From Leeuwenhoekiella blandensis MED217 (lineage in GTDB: Bacteria > Bacteroidota > Bacteroidia > Flavobacteriales > Flavobacteriaceae): 64,000 nucleotides of DNA. The notes under the pieces were generated by a model. It searched no databases, had not been told where the DNA came from, and saw only the letters and a program-made list of their open reading frames with translations. The stretch lies in the NCBI RefSeq assembly GCF_000152985.1, contig NZ_CH672395.1:2879195-2943194 (forward strand), written 5' to 3'. The position numbers and the translations under genes are program-made. Positions 52,369-61,869 of this stretch are shown piece by piece; the first letter of the stretch is position 1; every line of letters starts with the position of its first letter.

Positions 52369-53712
52369 ATGCAGAACAATGCAAAAAAAATACTGGTTGC
52401 TATGCACCTGGGCAATGGCTATGGCTCCCAACCCGGAGCCTGGCGCATGCCCGGCGTAGACCCGGAAAGTTTCACAAACTTTGATGTCATGGTAAAACAG
52501 GCGCAGGCAGCCGAACGCGGTAAACTGCATTTTCTGTTTTTCCCTGATGGGCCGGCCAGCGAAAGAGATATTGAGACCCAACCTCCCGGCCCTAATATCG
52601 ATGTGATGATGACCATGGCCGCCATCGCACGGGAAACGAAACGGATTGGGTTGGTAGCAACCGGTTCTACAACATTTAACGAACCGTTCAATCTGGCAAG
52701 GCATTTCAAAGCTTTGGATGTAATGAGCCACGGCCGGGCAGGGTGGAATGCAGTTACCTCGAGTACAGATGATACCGCAGCTTATTACGGCAAGAGGATT
52801 CCATCGAGTGAGGAGCGCTATGGCCGAGCCCATGAGATGATTCAGCTGATGCAGGCACTTTGGGGAAGCTGGGGAAAGGATGCCTGGGTCCACAACAAAG
52901 AAAATAGCGAATTCACAAAAAAAGGGGCTATCAATGCCATTAATCTGCAAGGCGAATATGTAGGCGCTAGCGGACCGCTGTATGTTCCACCATCAGCGCA
53001 AGGACAGCCTGTGATCGTTCATGGCGGTGGTAGCCCTAATGCCCACGAACTCGCAGGACGTTTTGCCAATGTTGTGGTTGGCGCTACCTTCACCATTGAT
53101 GATGCGCGGGCTCAACGCAAAGCGTTTAGAGATGCAGCTAAGCGGTATAGTCGTGATCCTGATGAGATCAAATTCTTTGCAGGTCTCATGACCACGATTG
53201 CCAAAGACAGGCGTACCGCTTTAGATCGCAGGATTCAGTTAACGGAGAGTAATTTCCCGGAAAGAGTCGCTTACCTGCAACGTATGCTGGGTATTCCTCT
53301 TGATATCAATCGATTGAACGAACCGCTAAACCAAGCACAGTTAACAAATGCACGCCCGTCTCCTTATGATCCTAGGTCTGCTCATGCGTTAAAAATTGCA
53401 AAAGAAGGCTGGAGTCTTCGCGATATTATTGCCCATGGTGTTATTGATTACCATCCGGTGATTGTTGGACCGGGTGTAGAAGCCGCAGATCATATGCAGG
53501 AATGGTTTGAAGCAGGCGCTGTAGATGGATTTTGGATTACACCAGATGTGAATGCTGATGGGATCGATGCTTTTGTAGATGAAGTGGTGCCTATTCTTCA
53601 GCAGCGTGGTTTGTTCCATGAGGATTATGAAGGGGAAACATTTCGAGCCAATCTGGGAGTGCCAGATCAATACGGTATTGATCCTAGAATAATGAATCAT
53701 AAAAACAAATAA
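52369..53712 (+). CDS. NtaA/SnaA/DszA-family FMN-dependent monooxygenase (full length)
   Basis: 447 residues, standard length for the NtaA/SnaA/DszA/SoxA group. It begins AKKILVAMHLGNGYGSQPGAWRMPG, and has HFLFFPDGPASERDIE, TKRIGLVATGSTTFNEPFNLARHFKALDVMSHGRAGWNAVTSS, GSWGKDAWVHNKENSEF, and LYVPPSAQGQPVIVHGGGSPNAHELAGRFANVVVGATF, all family marks. The C-terminus includes GPGVEAADHMQEWFEAGAVDGFWI. It starts 8 bp after the second reductase gene, the pairing expected of a two-component monooxygenase. The natural substrate cannot be inferred; a sulfur- or nitrogen-containing xenobiotic or a microbial secondary metabolite is plausible. Confidence 0.9.
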   Translation: MQNNAKKILVAMHLGNGYGSQPGAWRMPGVDPESFTNFDVMVKQAQAAERGKLHFLFFPDGPASERDIETQPPGPNIDVMMTMAAIARETKRIGLVATGSTTFNEPFNLARHFKALDVMSHGRAGWNAVTSSTDDTAAYYGKRIPSSEERYGRAHEMIQLMQALWGSWGKDAWVHNKENSEFTKKGAINAINLQGEYVGASGPLYVPPSAQGQPVIVHGGGSPNAHELAGRFANVVVGATFTIDDARAQRKAFRDAAKRYSRDPDEIKFFAGLMTTIAKDRRTALDRRIQLTESNFPERVAYLQRMLGIPLDINRLNEPLNQAQLTNARPSPYDPRSAHALKIAKEGWSLRDIIAHGVIDYHPVIVGPGVEAADHMQEWFEAGAVDGFWITPDVNADGIDAFVDEVVPILQQRGLFHEDYEGETFRANLGVPDQYGIDPRIMNHKNK

Positions 53713-53717
53713 GAATA

Positions 53718-54270
53718 ATTGTTGGCAGATTGATAAGGAAACACCAGCTCAGAAATTTAGCAAAAAGGGACATCAAATAATAATTACCAATTCCAGAGGA
53801 CCGCATACGATCGATTTCGCAGGTCAAACAGGTGTCAAAGCAGTCAAAATTGAATAGGTAGTTTTAGACAGAAGATCCTGTTATTCTGCATCTCTTTCAG
53901 GAAAGTCACGGGATTACCAAAGGATTTGTTCAGTCAGTTGGAGATAGCGATACCTATGATCGGTATCTCCAATTATTTTCCATCCCGAGATGGTGTGATC
54001 GAAGAATTAGAACAAGGTTAACTACACAGCCTTTGGGTTGAGAGGTAAATTGGCCGGCCGGTAGTGAAAACTTTTAGCACTAGTATCGCACCCAGTTTTG
54101 TAATGGGTGTCCTGCCGAACGGAACGCCGGGAAGAATAGTTCTAACAGTATTAGGAGATCGTTAAAGCAGTATAGAAACAGCCATGCAACTGGTCAATGA
54201 TACGGGATTTGATGCCTACAACACAGGTTCTATTGCAGAATCCTGGAGCTTATTAATTTTCAATCTTTAA
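53718..54270 (+). pseudogene. Decayed third copy of the COG2085-type oxidoreductase
   Basis: Fragments in several frames align in order with the copy at 51611: KKGHQIIITNSRGPHTIDFAGQTGVKAV, then ISNYFPSRDGVIEELEQG, then APSFVMGVLPNGTPGR, then MQLVNDTGFDAYNTGSIAESWS. They are broken by stops and frameshifts, with an early stop after KIE. It lies 6 bp after the full-length monooxygenase gene. Its decay suggests a third unit has been lost. The region up to 54500 contains no other gene. Confidence 0.8.
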
Positions 54271-54445
54271 AACCAGACTATTTCGATATAATCTTCTACA
54301 TAACGTTACCTAACAGGCATTTTTTGTAATGTTTTCACAGGTTGGTTTAGATCTATATTGATAAAACTTAACAGTCTTCAATAGCAGCGATCCATTAGAT
54401 TGATTTTGGCATTTAGAAAAAATTCAACTCTTGATTATTTTATTT

Positions 54446-54472
54446 TTAGACAAAAACACTATATTTGTCTAA
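54446..54472. promoter_or_regulatory. TetR operator and promoter of the efflux operon
   Basis: TTAGACAAA / TTTGTCTAA are perfect 9-bp inverted arms with a 9-bp spacer. The -7 box TATATTTG (54460-54467) lies inside the palindrome. The TetR start is at 54501. The usual TetR pattern is autorepression. Confidence 0.75.
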
Positions 54473-54500
54473 AATTAGACGTAATATTATTTTTTGCTGA

Positions 54501-55091
54501 ATGAAAGATGATTTAGTTAAAGAGCACATTATCAATTCTTCCGTAGCGGTATTTAAAAAATTAGGATTTGATAAAGTCACAATGGACGATATTGCTAAAG
54601 CCGCAAATAAAGGAAGGAGTACACTCTACTATTACTTTAAAAACAAACACGAGGTTTTTGAGCAGGTGGCCGAGATGGAATATCTTTCTATAATAGAACC
54701 GGCTAAAGCAAAAATTAAAAAATCCAACAACATTGAAGAAAACCTACGGTTCTATAATGAGATTAAACTCAAAAGTCTCATAGACAAAACCAAAGAATAT
54801 ACTTTTCTACTAGAAGATATCAGGCAAGACTTCAATATTGCTCATTCCCTATTTATGAAGTTAAGACATATAGAGAATAGTATTTTTCAAGAAATACTCA
54901 CGTGGGCAATCCATAAAAAAGAAATCGCTCCCATTAATCAGGAAAATAGGCAATTTTTAGCAATGACTATGGTAACCGCCTATAGCGGTTTAGAAAAAGA
55001 AATGCTCCTTTACGGCATCATAGAAAATATGTCAGTAAGGCTCGATTGGCTTGTCAATATTCTTATTAAAGGTTTAAAATACGATCAATAA
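54501..55091 (+). CDS. TetR/AcrR-family transcriptional regulator
   Basis: 196 residues. The N-terminal HTH is clear: VFKKLGFDKVTMDDIAKAANKGRSTLYYYFKNKHEVFEQV, with the YYYFKNK recognition region. The C-terminal ligand-binding half is helical, with no family beyond TetR recognisable. It begins an operon with the RND efflux genes (31 bp to the adaptor start). The palindrome upstream is expected to be its operator. The inducing ligand is unknown. Confidence 0.9.
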   Translation: MKDDLVKEHIINSSVAVFKKLGFDKVTMDDIAKAANKGRSTLYYYFKNKHEVFEQVAEMEYLSIIEPAKAKIKKSNNIEENLRFYNEIKLKSLIDKTKEYTFLLEDIRQDFNIAHSLFMKLRHIENSIFQEILTWAIHKKEIAPINQENRQFLAMTMVTAYSGLEKEMLLYGIIENMSVRLDWLVNILIKGLKYDQ

Positions 55092-55122
55092 CTAAAATCC
55101 TCACAAATTAAAATTATAACAT

Positions 55123-56178
55123 ATGCGCAAGTTTCATTTCATCCTTTTGTTTTGTTTGGCAACGTTAACGCTTCAAAGTTGTAAAAAAGAAGAAAAAGAA
55201 AGGGAAATTCAACCCATCGAGGTTAAAACCGTAATGGTAGGCAACACTTCTTTAGAAAGTAGTGGAGCCCATTTTTCTGCCACTGGTAGAATTGCTGCCG
55301 ATAAAAGCGTAAAACTAAGTTTTCAGGTATCCGGGACCATTGAACAATTTCCGGTAGGTATGGGCGATTTTGTACAAAAAGGAAGCCTAATTGCCAAAAT
55401 AGATGGTACAGCCTATCAAAAACAGTATGAAGCAAGAAGAGCGCAAGCTGAAATGGCAAAAGACAATTACAATCGTGTAGAAGAAGTCTATAAAAAAGGA
55501 AGTATTGCTGAAGTAAAAATGGTAGAAGCACGCTCCAATTACAAACAGGCCGAAGCAGCCGCGCAAGCCAGCTACCAAAACGTGAAATTCACCCGTATTA
55601 CCGCTCCTTTTACGGGTTATATTGGTGAAAAAATGATGGAAACCGGAGATCTGGCATCACCCGGGCAACCCATCGTCGATTTTTTTGATATTGATAAGCT
55701 TAAAGCCATTATTCCTATTCCAGACGATCAGGTTAATCAATATCAAACCGGAGATAAAGCTATTGTGAAAATAGAGGTCTTAGATACCGAATATGAAGGT
55801 GAAATTACCGAAATATCCGTACAATCAGATAGCAATACTCCGAGCTATACCGCAAAAATTACCATTACTAATCAAAACAAAAAAATAAAGCCCGGTATGG
55901 CCTGTACGGTTATACTTCCCGAAAAGGAAAAAACTTCAGAAGAGGACTCTAAAATTTTCATTGTTCCTGTAGAAACCGTTTCGGTAACCGAAAAGAATGA
56001 AAATTTTGTCTATGTAGTCAATGAAAATAAGGCAGAACGACGCATTGTAAAAACCGGAAAACTATACAACAATGGCATCGCCATCACCGAAGGTTTACAA
56101 AAAGGAGATCAACTTATCACTTCAGGCTATCATAAGCTTACGCAAGACACTCCGGTTACCATTAAAAACAAACAATAA
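55123..56178 (+). CDS. RND efflux periplasmic adaptor (membrane fusion protein)
   Basis: 351 residues, lipoprotein with lipobox LQSC (Cys20). The MFP order is visible: beta-barrel/lipoyl region (FSATGRIAADKSVKLSFQVSGTIEQFPVGMGDFVQKGSLIAKIDGTAYQ), a helical hairpin with VYKKGSIAEVKMVEARSNYKQAEAAAQASYQNVKFTRITAPFTGYIGEKMMETGDLASPGQPIVDFFDI, then the barrel and membrane-proximal region ending IKNKQ. It couples the inner-membrane pump to the outer-membrane channel. Starts 31 bp after tetR. Confidence 0.93.
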   Translation: MRKFHFILLFCLATLTLQSCKKEEKEREIQPIEVKTVMVGNTSLESSGAHFSATGRIAADKSVKLSFQVSGTIEQFPVGMGDFVQKGSLIAKIDGTAYQKQYEARRAQAEMAKDNYNRVEEVYKKGSIAEVKMVEARSNYKQAEAAAQASYQNVKFTRITAPFTGYIGEKMMETGDLASPGQPIVDFFDIDKLKAIIPIPDDQVNQYQTGDKAIVKIEVLDTEYEGEITEISVQSDSNTPSYTAKITITNQNKKIKPGMACTVILPEKEKTSEEDSKIFIVPVETVSVTEKNENFVYVVNENKAERRIVKTGKLYNNGIAITEGLQKGDQLITSGYHKLTQDTPVTIKNKQ

Positions 56179-56189
56179 GTGCTTATTTT

Positions 56190-59100
56190 ATGAAAAAACA
56201 AGGTTCTATGATAGAATGGGCAATGAAAAACAAAGCTTTTCCACTGGCATTAGCTTCTGTTTTTGTGGTGATTGGCTTGTTAGGGCTTTTCAATATGCCC
56301 CGTAACGAATTTCCTGAATTTACGATTAGACAAGGAGTGGTAATGGGGTTTTATCCCGGTGCCAATTCACAAGAAGTAGAAGAACAACTTACCGCTAAAG
56401 TCGAAAAATTCCTGTTCAGCTATAATGAAGTAGACAAAGAAAAAACCTACTCTTATACCCGTGATGGCGAAATGTACATTTATGTGGAAGTAGCCAACCG
56501 TGTAGGCCACAATGAAACTGAACAATTTTGGAACAAGCTTAAGAATGATCTATTAATCTTTCAGCAACGTAGTGTCCCTCCCGGCGTTAAGGGAATTATA
56601 GTGAATAGTGATTTTGGAAGTACTGCCGCGATGATCCTGGCCGTAGAATCTAAAACCAGACCTTACAAAGACCTGCAAAAACACGTAGAAGAAATAGAAG
56701 ATCAACTTCGGCAGGTGAAAGGGATGGCAAAAATTAGCCACTCCGGCGGACTTACCGAGCAAATTTCGGTTTACGTAGATCAAAATAAACTGGCACAATA
56801 CGGAATTAGCCCAGGCACTTTAATGCAAAGCTTGCAATCGCAGGGAACCATACGGCCCAACGGCACTTTAGAGTCGCCCACTTTTGACCGTCCTATAAAT
56901 ATGGAGGTGTTTCTTAAAAATGTGACCGATATTTCAAACCACATTGTAAGCACCGATCGAGACGGTCGCGTGATCCGTATAAGAGATATTGCCAAAGTAA
57001 AAAAAGAATACGAAGATCCAGACTCCTTTATTACCGCCAATGGAACCAAAGCGATGATCATCACGCTCGAAATGGCTTCCGGTAACAATATTGTACAATT
57101 TGGAGACCGAATTGATGAAAAACTCGACACCTTTAAAGAACAACTTCCGCAGGATATTCAGTTAAGAAAAATTGCCAACCAGCCCGAAGTAGTTCATCAT
57201 TCCATAACCCACTTCCTTAAAGAATTCGGCTTTGCCCTAGCCGGGGTAATTATTGTAACGCTACTGCTCCTACCCTTTCGTGTAGCTTCAGTTGCCGCAG
57301 CCACCATTCCTATTACCATTCTCGCCACCCTTGCGTTAATGTTTATGCTGGGAATGGAGCTAAATACCGTAACCTTAGCCGCCCTAATTATCGTATTGGG
57401 AATTGTGGTAGATGATCCCATTGTGGTCATAGATAACCACGTAGAGAAACTAGATGAAGGACAATCGGTTTGGAAAGCCGCCCTTAACAGTGCCAAAGAA
57501 CTTTTCCCATCGGTATTTACAGCAACCCTTGCCATATCGGCCACCTTCCTGCCTTTAGTATTTTTTATGACAGGAACCGAGAAAGACTTTTTAAGTACCT
57601 TCCCCTATACTATAATGCTGGCATTATTCCTTTCGCTGGCCATTTCTGTATTATTAGTGCCCTTCTTCAATACCATATTCATTAAAAAAGGATTGCACCA
57701 TAACAAAAAGGATGAAGACAAAGAGAAGAAAAAATCGATGCTAGAAAAGTTACAGCACTTTTTCGATAAGAGTGTTGAAAGCGCCATGAAGCATTATAAA
57801 ATTACAGTAGGTATTGGTGTACTTTCTATAGTTGTAGGAGTATTCTTTTTCTCTAACCTATCGCAGGAATTGTTTCCGGTAATTGAAAGGAACCAGTTTG
57901 CAGTAGAAGTTTATCTTTCTAAAAACAGCAGTCTCGAGGAAACAGAAAAAGTAGTTAAAGCGTTTGAGAAGGTAATGGAAAAAGATGAGCGTATTCAAGA
58001 CTATACCAGTTTTATAGGCGAAAGTTCTCCAAGATTTCATATGGTATATGCGCCTAACCTTCCTGCTAAAAACTACGCCCAAATTTTAGTGACCACTACC
58101 TCAGACGATGCTACGGAAGAGGTGTTAAAAGAATATGATAAAAAATATTCTGAAATGTTTACCAATGCGTATGTAAGGATGAAACAGCTGAATATGGTTG
58201 CCAAACCTGCGCAGGTAGAAGTGCGCCTTTTTGGTGATAATATTGACACCTTGAAAAGCTACGGAAACAAAATTATTGATCTGGCAAGGGAAACTCCGGA
58301 AACCATTTGGTCTAGAACCAATTATGGGGAAATGCAGCAAACCCTTACCATTGATGTTAATGAAACCGAAGCATCACGCCTGGGACTAACAAGTGAAGAT
58401 ATCGCCAACACTATAGCAATGAATATGGAAGGCTTAAATGCCACACAGGTTTGGGATGGGGATTACGCTATTAACGTAAAAATAAAGGCTGAAGATCACA
58501 AAAATCAATCGGTTTCCAGCCTAAGGGAATTATCCATTATTTCGCCTAACACCGGTAAAACAGTACCACTACGTCAGGTAGCCAAAATAGCCCCGGGTTG
58601 GGAACAAGAACAAATTGTTAGACGTAACGGAATGCGCTGTTTAACGGTACGCGTAGATATCGAAAAAGGAGCCGTAGCTAATGTAGTATTAGGCAAGCTT
58701 CGTCCCAAAATAGAAGAAATGATGCTTCCCGATAGCATTACTGTAGACTATGGAGGCGAACACGAAATGAGTCAGGAAAACCTAATGCCTATGGGGATCT
58801 CCTTATCCATAAGTATTCTTATTATATTCTTAATTCTACTTTGGCATTTCAAGGAATTTAAACAAGCCTTATTAAGTTTCATCACAATGCCGCTTAGTAT
58901 ATTTGGTGCAGCCTTAGGACTAATGTTAATGCAATATCCTTTTGGATTTACTTCCTTCTTAGGGCTATTGGCACTTTGCGGGATCGTGGTAAGAAACGGT
59001 ATTATATTAATCGATTTTGCTAATGAATTGAGAATTCATCACGACCATTCAGTTTACCAAGCTGCCGCACACGCCGCCAAACGAAGAATGCGTCCTATTT

Positions 59101-59315
59101 TCCTTACCTCCTCTGCAGCAGCTGTTGGAGTAACACCTATGATTATTAGTAGATCAAGTTTGTGGGGACCATTAGGAACCGTTATCGCTTTTGGTTTAAT
59201 GATGTCTATGATACTTACTTTATATGTTTTACCCGTATTATACTGGCTGTTCTTTAGGAACGAGAAAGACGAAGAGGAAAAAGGAGAAACAAAAGAAAAT
59301 AATGCAAACGCCTAG
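56190..59315 (+). CDS. RND efflux pump permease (AcrB/MexB-like)
   Basis: 1041 residues, the standard RND length. It starts MIEWAMKNKAFPLALASVFVVIGLLGLFNMPRNEFPEF, and the central helices include VVDDPIVVIDNHVEKLDEGQSVWKAA and VVRNGIILIDFANELRIHHDHSVYQAAAHAAKRRMRPIFLTSSAAAVGVTPM, the helix 4 and C-terminal helix signatures with the proton-relay acidic residues. Twelve membrane helices and two large periplasmic loops. An inner-membrane drug/proton antiporter driven by proton motive force; substrate unknown. It lies between the adaptor and TolC-like genes. Confidence 0.95.
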   Translation: MKKQGSMIEWAMKNKAFPLALASVFVVIGLLGLFNMPRNEFPEFTIRQGVVMGFYPGANSQEVEEQLTAKVEKFLFSYNEVDKEKTYSYTRDGEMYIYVEVANRVGHNETEQFWNKLKNDLLIFQQRSVPPGVKGIIVNSDFGSTAAMILAVESKTRPYKDLQKHVEEIEDQLRQVKGMAKISHSGGLTEQISVYVDQNKLAQYGISPGTLMQSLQSQGTIRPNGTLESPTFDRPINMEVFLKNVTDISNHIVSTDRDGRVIRIRDIAKVKKEYEDPDSFITANGTKAMIITLEMASGNNIVQFGDRIDEKLDTFKEQLPQDIQLRKIANQPEVVHHSITHFLKEFGFALAGVIIVTLLLLPFRVASVAAATIPITILATLALMFMLGMELNTVTLAALIIVLGIVVDDPIVVIDNHVEKLDEGQSVWKAALNSAKELFPSVFTATLAISATFLPLVFFMTGTEKDFLSTFPYTIMLALFLSLAISVLLVPFFNTIFIKKGLHHNKKDEDKEKKKSMLEKLQHFFDKSVESAMKHYKITVGIGVLSIVVGVFFFSNLSQELFPVIERNQFAVEVYLSKNSSLEETEKVVKAFEKVMEKDERIQDYTSFIGESSPRFHMVYAPNLPAKNYAQILVTTTSDDATEEVLKEYDKKYSEMFTNAYVRMKQLNMVAKPAQVEVRLFGDNIDTLKSYGNKIIDLARETPETIWSRTNYGEMQQTLTIDVNETEASRLGLTSEDIANTIAMNMEGLNATQVWDGDYAINVKIKAEDHKNQSVSSLRELSIISPNTGKTVPLRQVAKIAPGWEQEQIVRRNGMRCLTVRVDIEKGAVANVVLGKLRPKIEEMMLPDSITVDYGGEHEMSQENLMPMGISLSISILIIFLILLWHFKEFKQALLSFITMPLSIFGAALGLMLMQYPFGFTSFLGLLALCGIVVRNGIILIDFANELRIHHDHSVYQAAAHAAKRRMRPIFLTSSAAAVGVTPMIISRSSLWGPLGTVIAFGLMMSMILTLYVLPVLYWLFFRNEKDEEEKGETKENNANA

Positions 59316-59322
59316 AAATAGT

Positions 59323-60627
59323 ATGAAAAAGATGCTAATAAAGAACAGTACATCCCTAGTTATTTGTTGTATGCTAAGTTTTTTGTCCTGCGGGAGTTTA
59401 CTTGCACAAGAAAAACTAAATTTAGAGGAAGTTAAGCAAGCCGCATTATCGTACAGCAACGATATCAAAAATGGAAAAATAAGAATTGAACAAGCTGAAG
59501 CTGCCAAACAAGAAGCTATTGCCAACTATTTTCCGCAGATTAGCGCTACGGGGGTCGGACTGTATGGGTTTAAGGACTTTATACCTCCTATACCAGAAAT
59601 ACTGCCCGATGGAATCGATAATTTTTATCAGGCAGGGGCAACAGCGACCGAAGTTGTGTATGCCGGGGGAAAAATAAGAAGTGCTAACGCTTTGGCAAAT
59701 CTTCAGGCGGAAACCCGAACCATACAAGCCGAACAGACGGTGGATTCGGTAATTCTCAATACTGAACAGAAATACTGGCAACTAGTACAAGTACAAGAAC
59801 AACTTAAAGCTATACGGGCAAGTAAAATATACCTTGATGAATTACTGAAGCAACAGCAAGATTTGCTTTCAGCCGGACTTATCGCTAAAAATCAATTATT
59901 GCGGGTAAGAACCAACCGCAGCAGAGTTCTTTTACAAAAAAGCAAACTCGGTAATCAGCGTAAACTTGCATTACTTGATTTAGGGCTTTATGTAGGGAAA
60001 ATTTATGATACAACTACAGTCGTCGCAGATACATTAAAGCAAGTTACCCCTCCCCGAATTAAATATCCTAAGCCCGACCTTGATTTTGATAATAACAATA
60101 ATTACAAGTTGCTTGAAAAATCGATAACCGCATCGCAACTACAAACAAAAATTACAAAATCAGACGTATTACCACAGGTTTCTGTGGGAGTTAATGCGGG
60201 TTATTTCGGGACGTTCAACGATGCGATTGAGAGTCAGTTTATGCCGTTTGCCTTTGGGATGGTAAGCATTCCCATCTCCGATTGGTGGGGAGCCGGGCGT
60301 CATAAAGTAAAGCAAAAAGCCTTGCAGGAAAAAATTGTCCAGAATAATTTCCAAGATCGTAAAGACGAACTTAAAATAGGCATTATGAAGTGCTGGTACG
60401 ACCTGATGGATGCCTATAAGCAAATTAATTATGCTAAGGACAATCTGGAGTATGCCAACGAGAACCTAAAGGTACAACGGGATAATTACAACAGCGGACT
60501 TAATAATCTTACCGATCTATTAGACGCACAACAACAAGTAGAATCGGCCGAAACCGAATACGCCAATGCCTATGCCAATTATAAAATTGCAGAATCCAAT
60601 TATTTATTTGTAACAGATAACTTATAA
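59323..60627 (+). CDS. TolC-family outer-membrane channel
   Basis: About 434 residues from ATG 59323 (an in-frame ATG at 59302 overlaps the pump stop). A signal peptide ends LLAQEK. The TolC fold repeats are visible, with long helices (LKQQQDLLSAGLIAKNQLLRVRTNRSRVLLQKSKLGNQRKLALLDLG and LKVQRDNYNSGLNNLTDLLDAQQQVESAETEYANAYANYKIAESNYL). It forms the outer-membrane exit of the tripartite pump. Frames and order fit a single three-gene efflux unit with the adaptor and the pump. Confidence 0.9.
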   Translation: MKKMLIKNSTSLVICCMLSFLSCGSLLAQEKLNLEEVKQAALSYSNDIKNGKIRIEQAEAAKQEAIANYFPQISATGVGLYGFKDFIPPIPEILPDGIDNFYQAGATATEVVYAGGKIRSANALANLQAETRTIQAEQTVDSVILNTEQKYWQLVQVQEQLKAIRASKIYLDELLKQQQDLLSAGLIAKNQLLRVRTNRSRVLLQKSKLGNQRKLALLDLGLYVGKIYDTTTVVADTLKQVTPPRIKYPKPDLDFDNNNNYKLLEKSITASQLQTKITKSDVLPQVSVGVNAGYFGTFNDAIESQFMPFAFGMVSIPISDWWGAGRHKVKQKALQEKIVQNNFQDRKDELKIGIMKCWYDLMDAYKQINYAKDNLEYANENLKVQRDNYNSGLNNLTDLLDAQQQVESAETEYANAYANYKIAESNYLFVTDNL

Positions 60628-60698
60628 TAATCAGTAAGTTCTTGGTTGTGTCCATTTCATAATACCATCCATATTTTAATAATATTAATTACAAAAGA

Positions 60699-61784
60699 AT
60701 GTTTAGATCAAGCCTCCTGTACCAATATCCACTTTTGAGGTTGTTTTTCAGGCAGGTTGGCTTTTGGTTTGTAGCCTATGGAGTGCTGTTGGTCGTACTA
60801 TATTTCACGGCACAAATGGTAAAAACGCCATTAGACATTAATTGGAATATTAAATTCCCCAAGCTTTTTCTTTTTTTTATGGCATTTGGTTTTTTAACTG
60901 CAACTGTACTTTCTCTAGTGGAAGGATTACTGAAAATATTGCCATTTAAAAGTAGCTCTCTGATTGTTAACAGTCTGGTTAGGACGATTTTTTATTTTGT
61001 TGCTCTATGGCTTATTTTGAACGTCATAAAAAATGTATTAAATGACTATAGTTACTTATTTATAAGTGGATATTCGACAACACCTTCAAATACGAGGAAT
61101 TTTGATATTATCATCCTAACTTATACCTTGTTTATGATTTTTATTGTCAGCTTTATAAATGAAATGATCAGTAAAAACAGCCCCGGGTTTACTATGCCTA
61201 TGATCCTTGGTAAATATCGATTCCCTAAGGAAGAAAAAAGGATCTTTATATTTCTGGATCTCAAAGATTCTACCCATTTGGCTGAAGAATTGGGGCACTT
61301 AAAGTATAGTAGTTTTATTCAGGAAAGCATTATGGAGGTCAACCAAGCAGCTAAAATCTTTAAAGCTCATATCTATCAATATGTTGGCGATGAGATTGTA
61401 CTTACCTGGAAGTTAGAACACTTTAATACATTAAAAGCCATTAAATTCTTGTTCGCAGTACACAAAAGATTTGAAAAAAGAAAGGATTATTATAATTCTG
61501 TTTACGGAACAGTGCCGTTTTTCCGTGCCGGTATACATCAGGGAATCGTTACTGCTATTGAAATTGGTGACCTGAAAAGGGAAATTGCCTTTCACGGTGA
61601 CACCATGAATGTATGTTCTAGAATACAGAGACTTTGCAAAACTGTGAATAAAAAAATACTTATTTCAGAAGAGGTAAATCAGAATGAGGAAATAGCCCTA
61701 AACTTTAAAGTTACTGCGCTAGGTTCACATTATCTTGAAGGGAGAGAGCATCCTATCAATCTATTTTCAGTGGAAGAAGAATGA
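60699..61784 (+). CDS. Membrane-bound class III adenylate/guanylate cyclase
   Basis: 361 residues. The first ~165 residues hold four to five membrane helices; the rest is a class III cyclase catalytic domain. The metal site is FIFLDLKDSTHLAEEL (first D) and the second acidic site is YQYVGDEIVLTW (D), followed by FRAGIHQGIVTAIEIGDLKREIAFHGDTMNVCSRIQ. It probably makes cAMP from ATP; cAMP signalling is uncommon in this group, and a receiver is not seen nearby. It follows the TolC-like gene by 71 bp, possibly in the same operon. Confidence 0.85.
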   Translation: MFRSSLLYQYPLLRLFFRQVGFWFVAYGVLLVVLYFTAQMVKTPLDINWNIKFPKLFLFFMAFGFLTATVLSLVEGLLKILPFKSSSLIVNSLVRTIFYFVALWLILNVIKNVLNDYSYLFISGYSTTPSNTRNFDIIILTYTLFMIFIVSFINEMISKNSPGFTMPMILGKYRFPKEEKRIFIFLDLKDSTHLAEELGHLKYSSFIQESIMEVNQAAKIFKAHIYQYVGDEIVLTWKLEHFNTLKAIKFLFAVHKRFEKRKDYYNSVYGTVPFFRAGIHQGIVTAIEIGDLKREIAFHGDTMNVCSRIQRLCKTVNKKILISEEVNQNEEIALNFKVTALGSHYLEGREHPINLFSVEEE

Positions 61785-61869
61785 TTAATGATTCTTTTCC
61801 CAAAATTTAAAAAATAGAGTAGAAATGATTATACAGCTATAAAAGTTATTCATCGGAGTTCCAGAACTA

